Assembly: GCA_030562195.1 (NCBI GenBank)
Contig: JAUJPP010000005.1
Location: 18,525,106-18,589,105, forward strand
DNA from: Nipponacmea schrenckii
Taxonomy: Eukaryota; Mollusca; Gastropoda; Lottiidae
DNA: 64,000 nucleotides
Direction: 5' to 3'
Of this stretch, positions 41,301 to 51,838 are shown one piece after another; position 1 is the first letter of the stretch, and every line of letters starts with the position of its first letter. Below the pieces are notes generated by a model. That model had not been told where the DNA came from, did not search any database, and worked only from the letters and a program-made list of their open reading frames with translations. The position numbers and the translations under genes are program-made.

Positions 41301-43239
41301 TACTTTTGATATCCCAGCAGGGTTCTAAAAAAACCGGAAGCTCTCACGCAAAAACCGGAAGTGGTAGAAACATTTTTATGATGCGGTTTTAAAATCCATG
41401 GTCATTGAAGGTCAAGGTCATTTGATATAGCATTGTGAATTTTCAAAAAACTAAAACGGATACCAAAAAAATTGTTGTCGATCATAATAGGCATATGTGT
41501 GGATAGCTTAGGGTCAAGAACATTCTACTTGAAAAAATCCAGGGTCATTGAAGGTCAAGGTCATTTGATTTGGCATTTTGAATTTTCAAAAAATTCAATC
41601 GGGCATTAAAAAAATTTAAATTTAAAAATCCAAATTCTATCCCCAACAAGTTTTAGATAAAGAAACAAGGTTTCGAAAAACACCAAAATCGGACAAATCG
41701 GATAAAAATTAGCGGACTTATTAAAATTTTGCTGAATGTTACCGTTCTGTGATGACACATAAAGTATCACTTCCGGTTTGGATTTTTTATTCTAAAAGGG
41801 TTCTAATTATGCCTGATAGTATATATGTATAGCTTTTGTACTGATTTCTTACATACACCGGAAGCTGGGTGACCCAACGCGGTTCTAAAAAAACGGAAGT
41901 TCTCACGCAAGAACCGGAAGTGGTAGAAATTTGATGCGGTTTTATTTCTATAGGCGACTTCTCTATATTCTGTAATTTTCAAAGCGATCGGATAATTAGC
42001 AACAAAGTTATGCAATTATGCATGTTATTATTATGCAATTACTAACTACTGACGCGTAAAAATTTTAGTTTTATATATTTTTTTCTATTCCAGTACGTAT
42101 CTTATCGTATTTTTCAAACCAAATTTCTATACCATTTTCGAGTTGGGCTAGGGAGCTTCCCGAAAAAAAAAAAGTCTAATGAAAACAAAGAGTGGCAAAT
42201 TTCTAATTTGCCACTCAAAAACTTAACATACATTATCTCTGTAACCAACTGTTCCGTGACCCATGATCCATTCAGATGTAGAAACAGTAGGATGGATTCC
42301 GCAATATTGTGTTGAAACAAAGTCCATGTCTCGTGTTATATCTTCCATTCCGAACGTACATACACTCGATCCAAACCGTGAATCAGGTATATGAGTTTCC
42401 TTGTTACTATTGTATCCGAAACTAACAACAAGGCTCGAATTATAAAATGTTGCTGCAATTGCCAAGTTATATTTTTGTCCATATTGTATACCTCTTGGAT
42501 CTCTGTCTTGACATGACAAAGGAATAGCAACAAAAGGATAAACAGATGTCTCGTTATACAAAATTCGAAATATCCAACTGGAAGTACCATTATTACCCCT
42601 TTTATTTACCAGAAAGTATGATCCATTATTAAATTGAAATCCGTATATGAAATGTACTTTAACGTCTCTTCTAAACTTTTCCGAAATCCGAAGCTTTACA
42701 TTGGATCCAGCTGAATAAGTTAAACCTTTGGAAGTAATCTTTCGGAATGATAATAGGTCGATCTGAGTCTCAAGCGGTTGAGATATTCCCATGACAAGCT
42801 CGCTATGTTTCCCTTGTGATGGAGGTAAAAATAATGCCACAACACTTCCATTTCGACCAATGTTATCACCCCCGTCTTTTGGAGAATTATTTAACAATTT
42901 AAATTTTGATATATTGTCTAAATGATGGTATGTACAGCAACCCTTTTCTGTCACTCCACAAACTAGGAGTTTACGAGTCTTATAATCTATTTCTAATACT
43001 CTGATTTCACAACTTTCACAAGAAGATGTTTGAATCAGGCTGATCAGCGTTAAATTAGAGGTCAGACGAGCTAAATAAATCGATCCTGCTGCGTACACAT
43101 CCCCTGTTGTTTTGTCCACAGCAATTAAAGTGGGTTTGAATGACAGATCTTTTTCGTTTAATAAGCCATATGTGAATGTAATCCAATGGATTTGGAGAAT
43201 CACAAGGAATGAAAGTAAGAAACAATGAACCAAATACAT
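26601..43239 (-). CDS. MET: Met/RON-family receptor tyrosine kinase, 19 coding exons
   Basis: Coding exons, 5' to 3': 42232-43239, 40126-40304, 39603-39713, 39134-39292, 38635-38780, 37954-38092, 37250-37392, 36736-36933, 36073-36175, 35519-35761, 32420-32587, 31921-32140, 31398-31535, 30631-30711, 29800-29984, 29215-29324, 28029-28191, 27571-27707, 26601-26865. Phases agree at every junction, allowing for one missing base in exon 2, and predict about 1,298 residues against about 1,390 in human MET. Domain order is signal peptide, sema (to about 433), PSI (434-486), four IPT/TIG repeats, membrane span (about 901-924) and tyrosine kinase (about 980-1250). In vertebrates this family binds HGF-type ligands and drives growth, motility and morphogenesis. 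The ligand here is unknown. No clear furin site is visible in the sema domain, unlike MET. Large introns hold most of the repeats listed nearby. Confidence 0.95.
28319..28735. repeat. Minisatellite, 50-51-bp unit, about 8 copies, in a Met-like kinase intron
   Basis: The unit reads AAACGAGTCTTGTATATAAA, GTGCTGTCAAAATATTGAAA, ACACAGTACT. The first six copies are nearly identical; the last two are diverged and shortened, ending in an A run at about 28700-28720. It lies between the exons carrying HRDLAARN and DFG. Confidence 0.95.
29800..31535 (-). CDS. MET: Met-like exons 13-15: juxtamembrane and kinase N-lobe
   Basis: Exon 31398-31535 has the juxtamembrane stretch and begins the glycine loop ([11 protein letters not shown]). 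Exon 30631-30711 continues it (NFGCVCEG) and carries the ATP-anchoring lysine in VAIKTL. Exon 29800-29984 holds helix C with its glutamate ([20 protein letters not shown]) and the hinge ([15 protein letters not shown]). The order and introns match the Met/RON kinase. No tyrosine equivalent to the MET Cbl-binding juxtamembrane site is evident. Confidence 0.93.
31921..32587 (-). CDS. MET: Met-like exons 11-12: IPT4, transmembrane and inner juxtamembrane segment
   Basis: Exon 32420-32587 (56 codons) continues IPT4 with a cysteine pair (SITCPV...VSCAPN). Exon 31921-32140 ends IPT4 ([15 protein letters not shown]), then has a hydrophobic span [20 protein letters not shown], followed at once by CCC and basic residues RKTNKDKIR as a stop-transfer signal. 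The three cysteines at the inner face are possible palmitoylation sites (inference). The exon ends in phase 1 before GTGAGT. Confidence 0.92.
33066..35404. mobile_element. Fold-back type DNA element with tandem-repeat arms and 8-bp target duplication
   Basis: The two ends are inverted copies: TATGGAACGCCGTAACTGCC at 33066 and its complement ending at 35404. They are flanked by the direct 8-bp repeat TGTTAATG (33058-33065 and 35405-35412). The arms (about 33066-33480 and 34610-35404) consist mostly of variants of CATCTTTTTGTATTATCAG and its complement, with unequal copy number (right arm about twice the left). Inner arm edges also pair (CCGTAACTGGCCGTAGGTTT near 33423 against 34640-34660). The middle, 33480-34610, holds a decayed reading frame. 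An 8-bp duplication is typical of hAT- or P-like transposases; fold-back elements often make 9-10 bp. The element sits between Met-like exons 10 and 11 and does not touch coding sequence. Confidence 0.85.
34107..34577 (-). pseudogene. Decayed SAM-domain-like reading frame inside the fold-back element
   Basis: Minus-strand frame 34577-34329 encodes 82 codons with a SAM-like pattern: a 15-20 residue spacing of [29 protein letters not shown] and [13 protein letters not shown]. It stops at TAG (34329-34331), meets another TAG, then continues open in the same frame to 34107. The two in-frame stops suggest decay. SAM-like modules occur in many host and repeat-borne proteins, and I cannot name the source. 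It may be the element's own remnant or a captured gene fragment. Confidence 0.4.
35519..38780 (-). CDS. MET: Met-like exons 5-10: IPT/TIG repeats 1 to 3 and the start of 4
   Basis: Exons 38635-38780 and 37954-38092 form IPT1 ([17 protein letters not shown], then IVCKT). Exons 37250-37392 and 36736-36933 form IPT2 ([17 protein letters not shown], ending [17 protein letters not shown]). Exons 36073-36175 and 35519-35761 form IPT3 ([16 protein letters not shown], then MICKTPKL) and begin IPT4 (VNPDPEF...). The G-P-x-x-G-G-T and two-cysteine patterns are those of Met/plexin IPT folds. This stalk sits outside the cell and in MET contributes to ligand binding. All exon ends carry GT/AG. Confidence 0.92.
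39134..39713 (-). CDS. MET: Met-like exons 3-4: end of sema and PSI domain
   Basis: Exon 3 (39603-39713, 37 codons) completes the last sema blade. Its donor is GTACTA, weaker than the others. Exon 4 (39134-39292, 53 codons) is the PSI module: its cysteines are spaced as in [12 protein letters not shown]...NCVWFKGHC...STCPP, with the family's central tryptophan. It starts after a poly-T acceptor and ends at GTAAGT. PSI modules in Met, RON and plexins link the sema blade to the IPT stalk. Confidence 0.88.
40126..40304 (-). CDS. MET: Met-like sema exon 2, with an apparent one-base deletion
   Basis: The acceptor is ctattccag. The exon opens in the frame left by exon 1 ([17 protein letters not shown]), but the conserved sema end, [18 protein letters not shown] then [10 protein letters not shown], is in another frame. 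The exon is 179 nt where 180 would keep both flanking phases. Two intronic duplicates of its 5' part, at about 40375-40422 and 40485-40510, are one base longer between the GAAGCA and TTTCAAT/TTTCGAT landmarks. So one base is missing near 40253. Either the assembly has an error or this allele is frameshifted; no small intron explains it. Confidence 0.8.
40250..40515. repeat. Tandem duplication (118-bp period) of the 5' part of Met-like exon 2
   Basis: The exon 2 acceptor and first about 50 coding bases (TCATGTAAACCAGGATACAA on the minus strand) are repeated upstream at about 40368-40440, with ctattccag kept, and a third, partial copy lies at about 40478-40515. The second copy keeps an open frame ([16 protein letters not shown]) but has no donor after it. 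It is therefore probably a dead exon remnant. Confidence 0.85.
41220..41960. repeat. Dispersed repeat rich in CCGGAAG and GGTCAAGGTCATTTGAT, in Met-like intron 1
   Basis: Motifs AAAACCGGAAGTGGTAGAAA (twice), CATTGAAGGTCAAGGTCATT (twice) and GGGTTCTAAAAAAAC recur at irregular spacing, on a theme also seen in the 1.1-kb units at 4367-6574. Nothing coding is seen. The pattern resembles a repeat family rather than a gene. Confidence 0.6.
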
Positions 43240-43289
43240 TTCGTCAAGTCAACGAAATTTTGATATCCTCTTCTGTCATATTACTCTTT
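42232..43289 (-). CDS. MET: Met-like exon with 5' UTR end, start codon and most of the sema domain
   Basis: The start codon is at 43237-43239. An in-frame TGA lies 9 bases upstream and an acceptor (tttcag) just above 43289, so a further noncoding 5' exon must exist. A signal peptide with a long hydrophobic core (residues about 5-24) is followed by a sema region. It has the paired-cysteine segments [20 protein letters not shown] and CCTYHH, and many N-X-S/T sites. The exon ends at GAT AAT before a GTATGT donor. Read through that donor, the frame would stop two codons later, which makes the exon look like a truncated 338-residue protein if splicing is ignored. An 11-codon upstream ORF (its ATG at 43277-43279) ends four bases before the main ATG. 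Confidence 0.92.
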
Positions 43290-46101
43290 CTGAAAAAAAA
43301 AAAATATTTAAATAATATCTAGATTTTTTTGTTTCGTGTTTTTTTCTCAGTTGAATAGTACCCCTGTTATTTATGATCTTACTAATTTCTCATTTACAAC
43401 GTGTTCCTGTCAACTGACCTCATGCAGTAATAGCAAATCAAGACATAATATCGAGCCATAATGACTCCGACATAAGATAATTTATTTTTTCTAGCCAAAA
43501 TTTGCTTTAATTTTAATGCTTTAATTTATTTAAAACATCGAAAGAGATCTGATATATTTAAATGTTTAGTTGGGTTACGGTGATGGGAGCAGTTGTTTCT
43601 CCCAGATGTAACGGCCTAGAGAGGAACAAATATTTTAATGAGAAAAGATGGTTTTCTTCTGTTCTCTTCTGAAATTAGAAATGGGGAAAATCTGTCCTCT
43701 CATTTGTTATTTTCATTCATTTGCAAGACGTTGAAGTAAGTCGAATGGGTTTGTGGTTTGGACACGTTGACATTGAATATAAACACTTCCCTCCCAGAAA
43801 ACTTAAACACATTATAGCGTAATAAAGACGGACAATACTGTTTTGAGGTTGGTTTCTACTTCGCGTAAAAAAAAAAATGAAAATGTTAAAATAGTTAGAT
43901 TTTTGACAAATATGTGAAGAATGCCACATGAAATGATCCGGTACTCTTTCTATCTGGAACGTCACCTTTAAATGTGTTTTTTTTTTTTTTTTTTTTTTTT
44001 TAAACACATCAAAATTCACACATTTTTAAAAGCAGATGTTTGAATGAACCAAAGGAATTATTTTTAGATTTAAATATTTTTTGTATGAAATTCTAGGAAC
44101 CAATTTAGATTGCATTTGACACGATGTCTGTATGTTAGATATTTATAACAGATGTAAGACAAAAATACGACTAGTGTAGTAAGATTCCGTTACCGTACTT
44201 CTAATATTGAAGCATTCAGATGTTTTCGTATTAAAAATACATCATGTTTCCACAATATCTTATCAGAGCTTATTATACTCCAATATACTGGGTTTTCAAC
44301 CGGGGTATAATTACCTTAGAAAGGGAAAATTTTAAACATTTGGGGAAGTAATGAGATCTAGCATAACATTTGTGATTTAATAACCATCACTGAAACGTTA
44401 TCAAGGGTCTCTATTTTATACAGACTGTTAACGTAGAAATTATTTACACTGAATACCATTTGACCTTTCTTATATTTCATAAGTTTTGTTTTTCTATTGT
44501 CAGGTGTTGATATGAAGATAGTTGAACATAGAAAAAATAGTGTCAAGCTGACCTCAAAACATTCCCATTAAATACCATCCGTGTTTCAACGGGATTTGGT
44601 TATTCAATTCAGTTTTAAAATAGGAACAATCGGCATTTTTTGCATCATGTTACTCAATCAAACCATAAAATATTATGTTACTCGTGGAACAGGTTTACCA
44701 TTTGTTTAAACACTCACACTGAAGAAACAGGATATGTTTAGCTAATCAGTAATAGTGTTCACAGCTCAACGTCGAAATTTGAGTCAGAATTGTTCGCTTT
44801 TGGGAATGACGATATATAAAAAATAAAGAGACATATATAGCAACTAGCAAGCCCTAGCTTGAGGTATTTTAAATAAATTATGCGATTATGTGTATTATTG
44901 ATACTTTAAAAGATAATATAATCGAGACATTCCCCGTTAAGAAACTAAAATACGTATTGTTTCCTTCCTACTATTAACCTAAGAAATAATATGGTATATC
45001 ACACGCAAGTATTCAAGTTTGACAAATATTTCCACCGTTCAGAGCATCTCATTGTATTTCCTGTTTTACAATTCAACTTTTCTTTTTCAAAAAGCGGTTT
45101 TCACTAGACAAGAGCAGATCATGCTGACCCTCCCGATACTTAGGATAAATAGGTGTCATACAGACATATGCCGGACAACTGTCGAAGCTGAAATAAAAAA
45201 AAACTATTTTTCGGAAGCGTCTGAGAGAGTTCTTACAAGCAAATGTTTGAAACGTTGAATTCATATGAAGCACGACACGTCATATTTGGGGCAAAAACAA
45301 AGTAAAATCATGTTTTTTAAATTTGTTGAAAATAAAGTGGGGCGGTGGTAAACCCAAACAAATCTCCCCCTCCCCCCAACACACACTGATTGTTGTCCCA
45401 CTGGAGGAGAAGGAGAAGATTCCAACATGTCTATACATATCAATACCGATACCTTTAAATACATACTAGAGTAAATATTTATTTCAAATAACGCCTACCG
45501 CAACATTAGATTCTGAATTATTTTTTAAGACCAGAGAATGAGAAAACATTATTTTAATGAAATTAAATAATATTGACACAACAAAACTGACCTTTGCTTG
45601 CTCCTTATAACTATTCGTCAGTACTTTTTCAAATTCATCCATCACATATACATTCATAGGGTTGGAAATTAGCGGACAATTTGACAAACAAGTTCAAATA
45701 TTTCGCGATGAGATAATATAGAAATTTCAATTTTCAATAGAGAATAATGAAATCAAAACTGTAAACATACCATTATCCGGATTGGAAGGAAATGAGCGTT
45801 TATAATAATCAGATCACTTCTATTTCTATTGCCAATTACATTTATTCAAATGAATAGGATTTAAGGTCATCATATATCTTAATAAACATAATTCAAATGG
45901 GCGAGAAAAATATTGTTCTCAAGTATGCTAAAATATTCCGGTATGAACATAAAGTACTTCCGCCTTTCATGGACTTTAATTTGTGTCATGTCTTACTACG
46001 AAGCCTTAAAGTTAAGTGCGTTATTCTTGGTGACTGATCCCACCAAATGTAGATGGACAGATAGGTGAAAAGAATATTATTATTGACGAAAACTACATTG
46101 T
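43290..46101. other. Intergenic region upstream of the Met-like gene
   Basis: It should contain the noncoding first exon(s) and promoter of the Met-like gene, which I cannot place. A T tract is at about 43978-44001 and a dispersed repeat at about 44700-44890, whose core TAATAGTGTTCACAGCTCA matches the one near 11000. No other exon is supported. Confidence 0.5.
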
Positions 46102-46465
46102 ACATTAATTCAGGGTTGATTTAGATCTTTGTTCATTTAGGTCTTTAAATAGAACAATATAACAGAAAGGTTTTTTTCTATTATAATAGTCTGTTTATGA
46201 AACGTTTTTCTGTCATAGTAGTCTGTTTATAAATAGAACAATATAACAGAAACGTTTTTCAATCATAGTAGTCTGTTTATAAATAGAACAATATAACAGA
46301 AACGTTTTTCAATCATAGTAGTCTGTTTATAAATAGAACAATATAACAGAAACGTTTTTCTATTATAGTAGTCTGTTTATAAATAGAACAAACAATATAA
46401 CAGAAACGTTTTTCTATTTATAAACGTAAATGAACTAAGATCTGATTCCACCCTGAATTAATGTA
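46102..46465. mobile_element. Small inverted-repeat element enclosing a 50-bp minisatellite
   Basis: About 50 bp at the left (from ACATTAATTCAGGGT at 46102) is inverted at the right end (ACCCTGAATTAATGT ending at 46464), with several mismatches inside. Between them, a unit containing TAGTCTGTTTATAAATAGAA and CAATATAACAGAAACGTTTT recurs five times at about 50 bp. TA on both sides could be a 2-bp target duplication, but this is weak. No coding capacity: a MITE-like element. Confidence 0.65.
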
Positions 46466-46472
46466 ATTCTTG

Positions 46473-46672
46473 ATAGAACAATAAACAAGGACAGTTTACG
46501 AGCCGTTCTTACATACATTGTGCAGCCATATAAACAGACGAACTTATTTACTATGTTATATTTAACTTAAAGATACAGATGTGCTAGAAATATAAACAAG
46601 GACAATATTTACGAAGACGTTCTTCAATAAAAGCACTGTGCAACCATTTTAACTTTACTATGTTATATGTAA
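46473..46672. repeat. Tandem duplication of about 100 bp
   Basis: Blocks about 46473-46565 and 46585-46672 share AATAAACAAGGACA, GAGCCGTTCTT/GAAGACGTTCTT, and TTTACTATGTTATAT near their ends. It lies directly between the inverted-repeat element and the SINE. Confidence 0.65.
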
Positions 46673-46674
46673 CA

Positions 46675-46935
46675 TTCTTGCTCACTAACTCGAAGGTCCA
46701 GGGTTCAATCCCGGTAAAAGTAGGATTTGTCAACCCGGTTTCCCCCCTGTCGGTGATGAAGAGTCAATGATGGAATGTCGTTCGAATGGAGCAATAAACG
46801 GAGTACTATGTGCTCTGCACGTTAAATATCCCACGAAATTTTCATAAAATTTCTGTTGTAGATCGCTCGCGGAATTTTCACGGTAGACCGTTTGTATTTT
46901 GTGTCTTATAATAATAAACTCTTTCTTTTATTAAT
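46675..46935 (+). repeat. tRNA-derived SINE
   Basis: A B-box GGGTTCAATCCCGG at about 46700-46713 is followed by GTCAACCCGGTTT and a tail ending CTTATAATAATAAACTCTTT. The GTCAACCCGGTTT block and the following ATGATGG/TGTCATGG region are shared with the element at 22286-22540. The A-box is not clear, so the head may be truncated. Confidence 0.7.
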
Positions 46936-48220
46936 TCAGAAAAAACGTCTGGTCGTTAAATACATCTGCAAATACTTTGCAAAGATAGAGCTCAGTATCG
47001 GCCGTTGAAAAGGTTCGTGCATAGTGCACAAGGCAAACAAGGATGTAAATATATAATTGGCGGTTGTAAGATATAGCTACAAATACTGTGGAATTATCGA
47101 GATAACAAACCGAGCTTACACTGAGTTTGTGTGATTATTTAATGTCAGAAGTCAATGTCTTATCTTTTAGATTATTCTTCTGAGACTGCCAGTCAGAAAC
47201 ACTTCAGGAGATCCTCCCACCCCCACCCCCCAGCAGTCGACAGACGCAATCATTATTAGTACAGGCTGAAGATTGCCGATTGTGTCCTTGTTTCTTGGAC
47301 TAATCATATAAAGGTTATCTAGAAAGATTTTAATCATCTACCACCATTTATTTCCAAAATTAAAACATATTAATCGAAACGGAATAACCGACGTCATCAT
47401 TTACATTTTTTCTAAGAAATGCCACGACCTTTATCCGTCTTGATACGGACCAGACCATCGTTTCATAAACGCCATTATTGTTTGTATTGAAAGAGAATTG
47501 AAAGACCCTGTGTGTTATGTAAGGTGAATAAATCAGCTATTATTGTTATTACTATATATCGAAGGATTGGCATCACGTGCAGCTGGATAATATCGATATT
47601 GAATATCAAGCATAACCTCATATTGTTAAACTCAAGCGTTTCATATCTTTCTCTAACTCTTGAATAACTAGCATTAGAACAGATTAAACTCGTTCAGTAT
47701 ATAACTTCTTTAGAGAACAACGACAATGCATAAAAAACTTAACGTGAAAAACACAAATAGCATTTAATATCTTGAGGAGTTTTTTTTTACATCGCGCTCT
47801 CAACAGCATTACGCATTAAGAAACACTACATTAAAAATGCTTAAAGAGCTCTACTTGTCAACTTTTTCTCAATGAAAATCATTTTAATATTGAAATACGT
47901 TGCAAGCATGGATATTTGAATAAAACTTCAGCCCGAATCGCTTGGAGTGTTCTAATGCCCCTGAGAGATAAGAATGAGTAAACTCTAACCTTATAACTGA
48001 AAATAATTCCACATGCCAACCGATATATATTAAATCCTAAGTTAAAATGGTGTTATCATTAACATTGTTTAACAACTGATTACACTAATATTTGATGTTA
48101 GTCATCTTCCGTTTTAACTTAATATGCTGAGAGGTTTTATATTATATCCTCTTCTAACTTCCATCAGTGAATAACTGTCGTAATAAGATCGTTTAACTTC
48201 CCCGTTCTCACTGAGTTTAT
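46936..48220. other. Intergenic stretch with no recognised feature
   Basis: No exon, RNA gene or repeat is supported. The 64-codon minus frame at 48114-48308 crosses the left border of the duplicated segment and is an accident of that junction. Confidence 0.5.
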
Positions 48221-49162
48221 CATTTAGAACAAATCGCCCCAAATTCTTCCATGGTCGACTTGTGCAAAAATTTGTTTTTATTTGACAAAATATAGAAATA
48301 AAATTCATTTATGAGACTAATAAGGCTTTCCTTGTTCTAGAGAAGATAAATCCCGATTTAAGGATATACAGTACTGTTATCTTATTGGATATTACAACTA
48401 AATTTATAATTGATTTTGATTATTGGCCAATAAGATGACTGAAACGTTTAAATCATAAGTTTCCAGAATAAGGGCCTTCAAGGTTAATATTATACAGGTA
48501 GTTAATAAATGATTTAATCGACGTTAATTAATCAATAGGAAAATATTTTCATACTTTTTTACGACTCACATGTCTTGATTTTAAACATTCTACCATATTT
48601 CTATATAAATAATAACATGAATGAGTATATTGCTAAAATTGAATATGGCCATCATATTTGTCAGTTAAGATTTTAGTTTCAATGAACCAGGGCAATAAAG
48701 ATCCCTTTGCATTATATGCATATCACAATTTGAGGACTAAGCAGAAAGGTGAACCTTATTTGATTTTGAAATTAAAGAAAATGTTCGACCTACTATAAAA
48801 AACAGAATGCCCCTTTAATACAACTTTAAAATATAGTATTTGAACATTTATTAGTTGATGGTAAATATATATAAAAAGGAACACAAGGGAATAAATTGTG
48901 GTATAACACATTTCTTTAACAACAAAGTACATAACGTTTCAACATACTTTACAAGTATCGCCATGCGATTAATTATTCATTAACTAGCACAACTTTCGAC
49001 AAATAAGGCCACATCATTGTCTCATCCTCACAAATTGTTTTTCCATTTATATCCCTCAGCCCGACATCACTGACAGATGGTAACCTCGATCTTCCAGCAT
49101 CAAAGCTTGGACTGCACTTAGGCATCTAACTCATTGGACCTCTTCTTCACCAATATTTCAAG

Positions 49163-50100
49163 TTATTCAATTTTAGGGTATTTCACCACAACTTGAGTAC
49201 CCTTTACATCGGCTTCTACTCCAAATTCATCCAGAACTATGGCGTTATTGGCTACCCCTTGTAATTGTAAACTAGAGATCACTGCCTTATTTTCTGGATT
49301 ATTCTCACATAAATTTCTAATGGCTAACACCACCCACTGTGTAATGTCTTTTCTATGGTTAAAGATTTTGATATGAAAGATTTCAATATTATAAAATATT
49401 TGAGTATATAGTGTATTCTATCAATTCCAAATTAAAGAACTTCGGAGATTTTTACAGACATACTATTTCTGGTTACTTCAAAAACATAGTGTTTGTAAAG
49501 GCGAAAGGTACAATGCCAAAAGGCAAAGATAATTCAATAAAGAAAGAAAGAAACAACTATATTTAACAAGGATAACAACTTAGGTCCACAAATCCGCGGT
49601 GACAGGGATCCTTTCTACCAGCTGGTCCTTGGCATTGATCTTTCCCAGATTATCCGTACCCATTTACACATGGTTAGACTGGAATTATGAGTAAAGATCA
49701 CACGTCCAACATTTTCAACTTATCCAAGTAAATGACGCCATGACTTAAATAAGCAACGCTCTAACCGCTGTACTCTAGAACTCTAGAATTGTGATCAGTA
49801 TTCAGTTAAAAGATTAATTTATTCAAGAGACTTTTGAAAACTCCAATCATATTCGTAATGAAGAGGTCAAAATGATAAAATGTTAAAGTTATTTTCCTGA
49901 AATATTTTGTGAAAGTGTTTAATAATTTTGAAATAACATCTTGTGTACTAAATATACCTTATAAATTGTACAGAATGCTATTTTCATACTGTAAACTGAA
50001 ACGGATTTTATCAGCCGTTCCAGAAGCAAAGGATACAAGGATTTTTACCATCCATATTACTCTGGTCCAATAACAATGGTATACCTTCTACTGTTCGAAC
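49163..50100 (-). pseudogene. ATXN10: Partial ataxin-10 copy: last two exons only
   Basis: Exon copies are 49163-49347 (C-terminus ending KYPKIE then stop) and 50037-50100 (VRTVEGIPLLLDQSNMDGKNP). Both keep frame, donor and acceptor as in 56070-56254 and 56913-56976. Part of exon 5 recurs at about 51154-51210 (PTIQHKTDLLTSTI). Exon 6 is not present and the other exons are missing; exon 6 may lie in the 500-N gap. Without the upstream exons this is either a truncated duplicate or a haplotype fragment. I list it as a pseudogene because no complete gene can be built. Confidence 0.75.
49520..49790 (-). repeat. SINE-like element in the ataxin-10 last intron (also at 56380-56660)
   Basis: On the minus strand an A-box-like CAGTGGTTAGAGCGTTGC (best kept at 56630-56650) heads about 200 bp ending at an AAAGAAAGAAAGAAACAACT tract (on plus). 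The element is in both copies of the segmental duplication, so it was inserted before they separated. The B-box is degenerate. Confidence 0.5.
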
Positions 50101-50297
50101 CTTGAAAATATTGGTGACAATTTTGATAACAGTTACCAAATCCAATTAACTTCATAGCAGCCTTCTTTTTTTCGATAACCTTATATTAATTTGCATATTA
50201 ACTAAGTTGAAAGTTCCTGCAACAACTTCTAATCCAGACAAGGATAGGTATCAAGGGCAATAACTTAAAAGCCTTAATCAAACTCCAATTTAAATCG

Positions 50298-51338
50298 ATC
50301 AACAACCATGTACATGTCTCAGAAACCTGAAAGCACATTTCTATCTTTTTAACAATGACTTAAAAAGATTTCTAATGTATGTCACAATTGGCTAAAATAA
50401 CTATGCTCTATATCCATAAGGAGTGCCACATTATTCAGATGAACTTCTTATATCAAACCACTTGATTTACAATAGTATACTCTGATTAAAAATCTGAAAT
50501 GAACTAACAGTGACAAATAAAGATAAAACATTTCATTATTGACTAATGGGAAACAAAAAACCTTTAATAGACTTTGTTCAATGTCACAGTGATCTTAAAT
50601 AAGATTAGTTTTCGTGTATTGTCAATTTGGACATTACTAGACGTCTGACCCAACCCTCATCTGTTAGCCATAAAAGACTGCCGAATATGCAATTGATTAC
50701 GATTTCAAATAAAGCATTTCTAACATGATACTAGAAGCACATACACCTAATTTACCAACTTGCAGACTTATACTTTCATTAATAAATCGAGAATAACAGT
50801 AACAAGTTAAACCAATAAAGTTGAAGAGAAATGTATTATGTCTGATTGAGTACATGGTAAAATAGATGTGCTATTAATTCAAATTAAATGACAACTTTTC
50901 GATTAGCCAAATGTAAGGATCTATTTCTTGATATATTGTGGCAATGGCAATTTTATATGCGTTTTGATCCAGACAGAACTCTTCAGTCATAAGATACACT
51001 CCCATATTGCTAAATGTTACGGTTTCAAAAAATAAATTGGGTTTCATACTCTCAAAAACGGTCTTGAAGCAATTAAAATTCGTCGTAACTTTTGCAGAGT
51101 TAAAATATTTTCGGTAATAAATCGAGACCTTGGAAAAATTAAAGTGAACTCACTGATAGTTGAAGTTAGTAAGTCTGTTTTATGTTGTATGGTAGGGTAA
51201 ATATCAGGCATAAAAACTTGGTTTAGCATAATGCTTCAAAATTGGAAATTGATGCTATCAGTGTACCCAATAAAGATAAAACATTTTTAGACAGGAACTT
51301 CAGAAACGCCTTAAATTTGCAAAACCTTTCTAACTTTG
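50298..51338. other. Indel-rich, rearranged match to the ataxin-10 introns next to the assembly gap
   Basis: This stretch resembles 57174-58060 but with many small insertions and deletions. Segment order also differs: the exon 5-like block (51154-51210) is followed directly by 51239-51338, a perfect copy of 57328-57428. In the intact gene that block lies on the other side of exon 6. The last base before the N run corresponds to intron sequence just short of exon 6. Low-accuracy contig-end sequence or misjoining is the likely cause. Confidence 0.65.
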
Positions 51339-51838
51339 NNNNNNNNNNNNNNNNNNNNNNNNNNNNNNNNNNNNNNNNNNNNNNNNNNNNNNNNNNNNNN
51401 NNNNNNNNNNNNNNNNNNNNNNNNNNNNNNNNNNNNNNNNNNNNNNNNNNNNNNNNNNNNNNNNNNNNNNNNNNNNNNNNNNNNNNNNNNNNNNNNNNNN
51501 NNNNNNNNNNNNNNNNNNNNNNNNNNNNNNNNNNNNNNNNNNNNNNNNNNNNNNNNNNNNNNNNNNNNNNNNNNNNNNNNNNNNNNNNNNNNNNNNNNNN
51601 NNNNNNNNNNNNNNNNNNNNNNNNNNNNNNNNNNNNNNNNNNNNNNNNNNNNNNNNNNNNNNNNNNNNNNNNNNNNNNNNNNNNNNNNNNNNNNNNNNNN
51701 NNNNNNNNNNNNNNNNNNNNNNNNNNNNNNNNNNNNNNNNNNNNNNNNNNNNNNNNNNNNNNNNNNNNNNNNNNNNNNNNNNNNNNNNNNNNNNNNNNNN
51801 NNNNNNNNNNNNNNNNNNNNNNNNNNNNNNNNNNNNNN
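51339..51838. other. Assembly gap of exactly 500 N
   Basis: 500 consecutive N, a standard fixed-size placeholder, so true length is unknown. Open frames reported across it, on either strand, are artefacts of reading N. Confidence 0.99.

Larger units (their letters stand above)
48221..50297. repeat. Segmental duplicate of 55106-57173 (second copy of the ataxin-10 3' end)
   Basis: From CATTTAGAACAAATCGCC at 48221 (55106 in the other copy) the two stretches match with few differences through two ataxin-10 exons and the introns, up to CTCCAATTTAAATCG near 50297 and 57173. Offset is 6,876-6,907 bp. Beyond that the match becomes indel-rich. It may be a recent tandem duplication or a second haplotype wrongly placed in line. 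Confidence 0.93.

Noticed and set aside
42336..42590. 84-codon minus-strand frame
   Set aside because: Out-of-frame shadow of the sema exon.
42500..42900. Furin cleavage site in the Met-like sema domain at FRRD (about residues 189-192)
   Set aside because: It lacks the P4 arginine and lies in a part of the sema fold that does not correspond to the MET cleavage loop as far as I can judge.
42223..43239. Truncated, secreted sema-only protein of 338 residues
   Set aside because: The stop lies two codons past a GTATGT donor, and the following exons continue the sema, PSI and IPT domains in phase.
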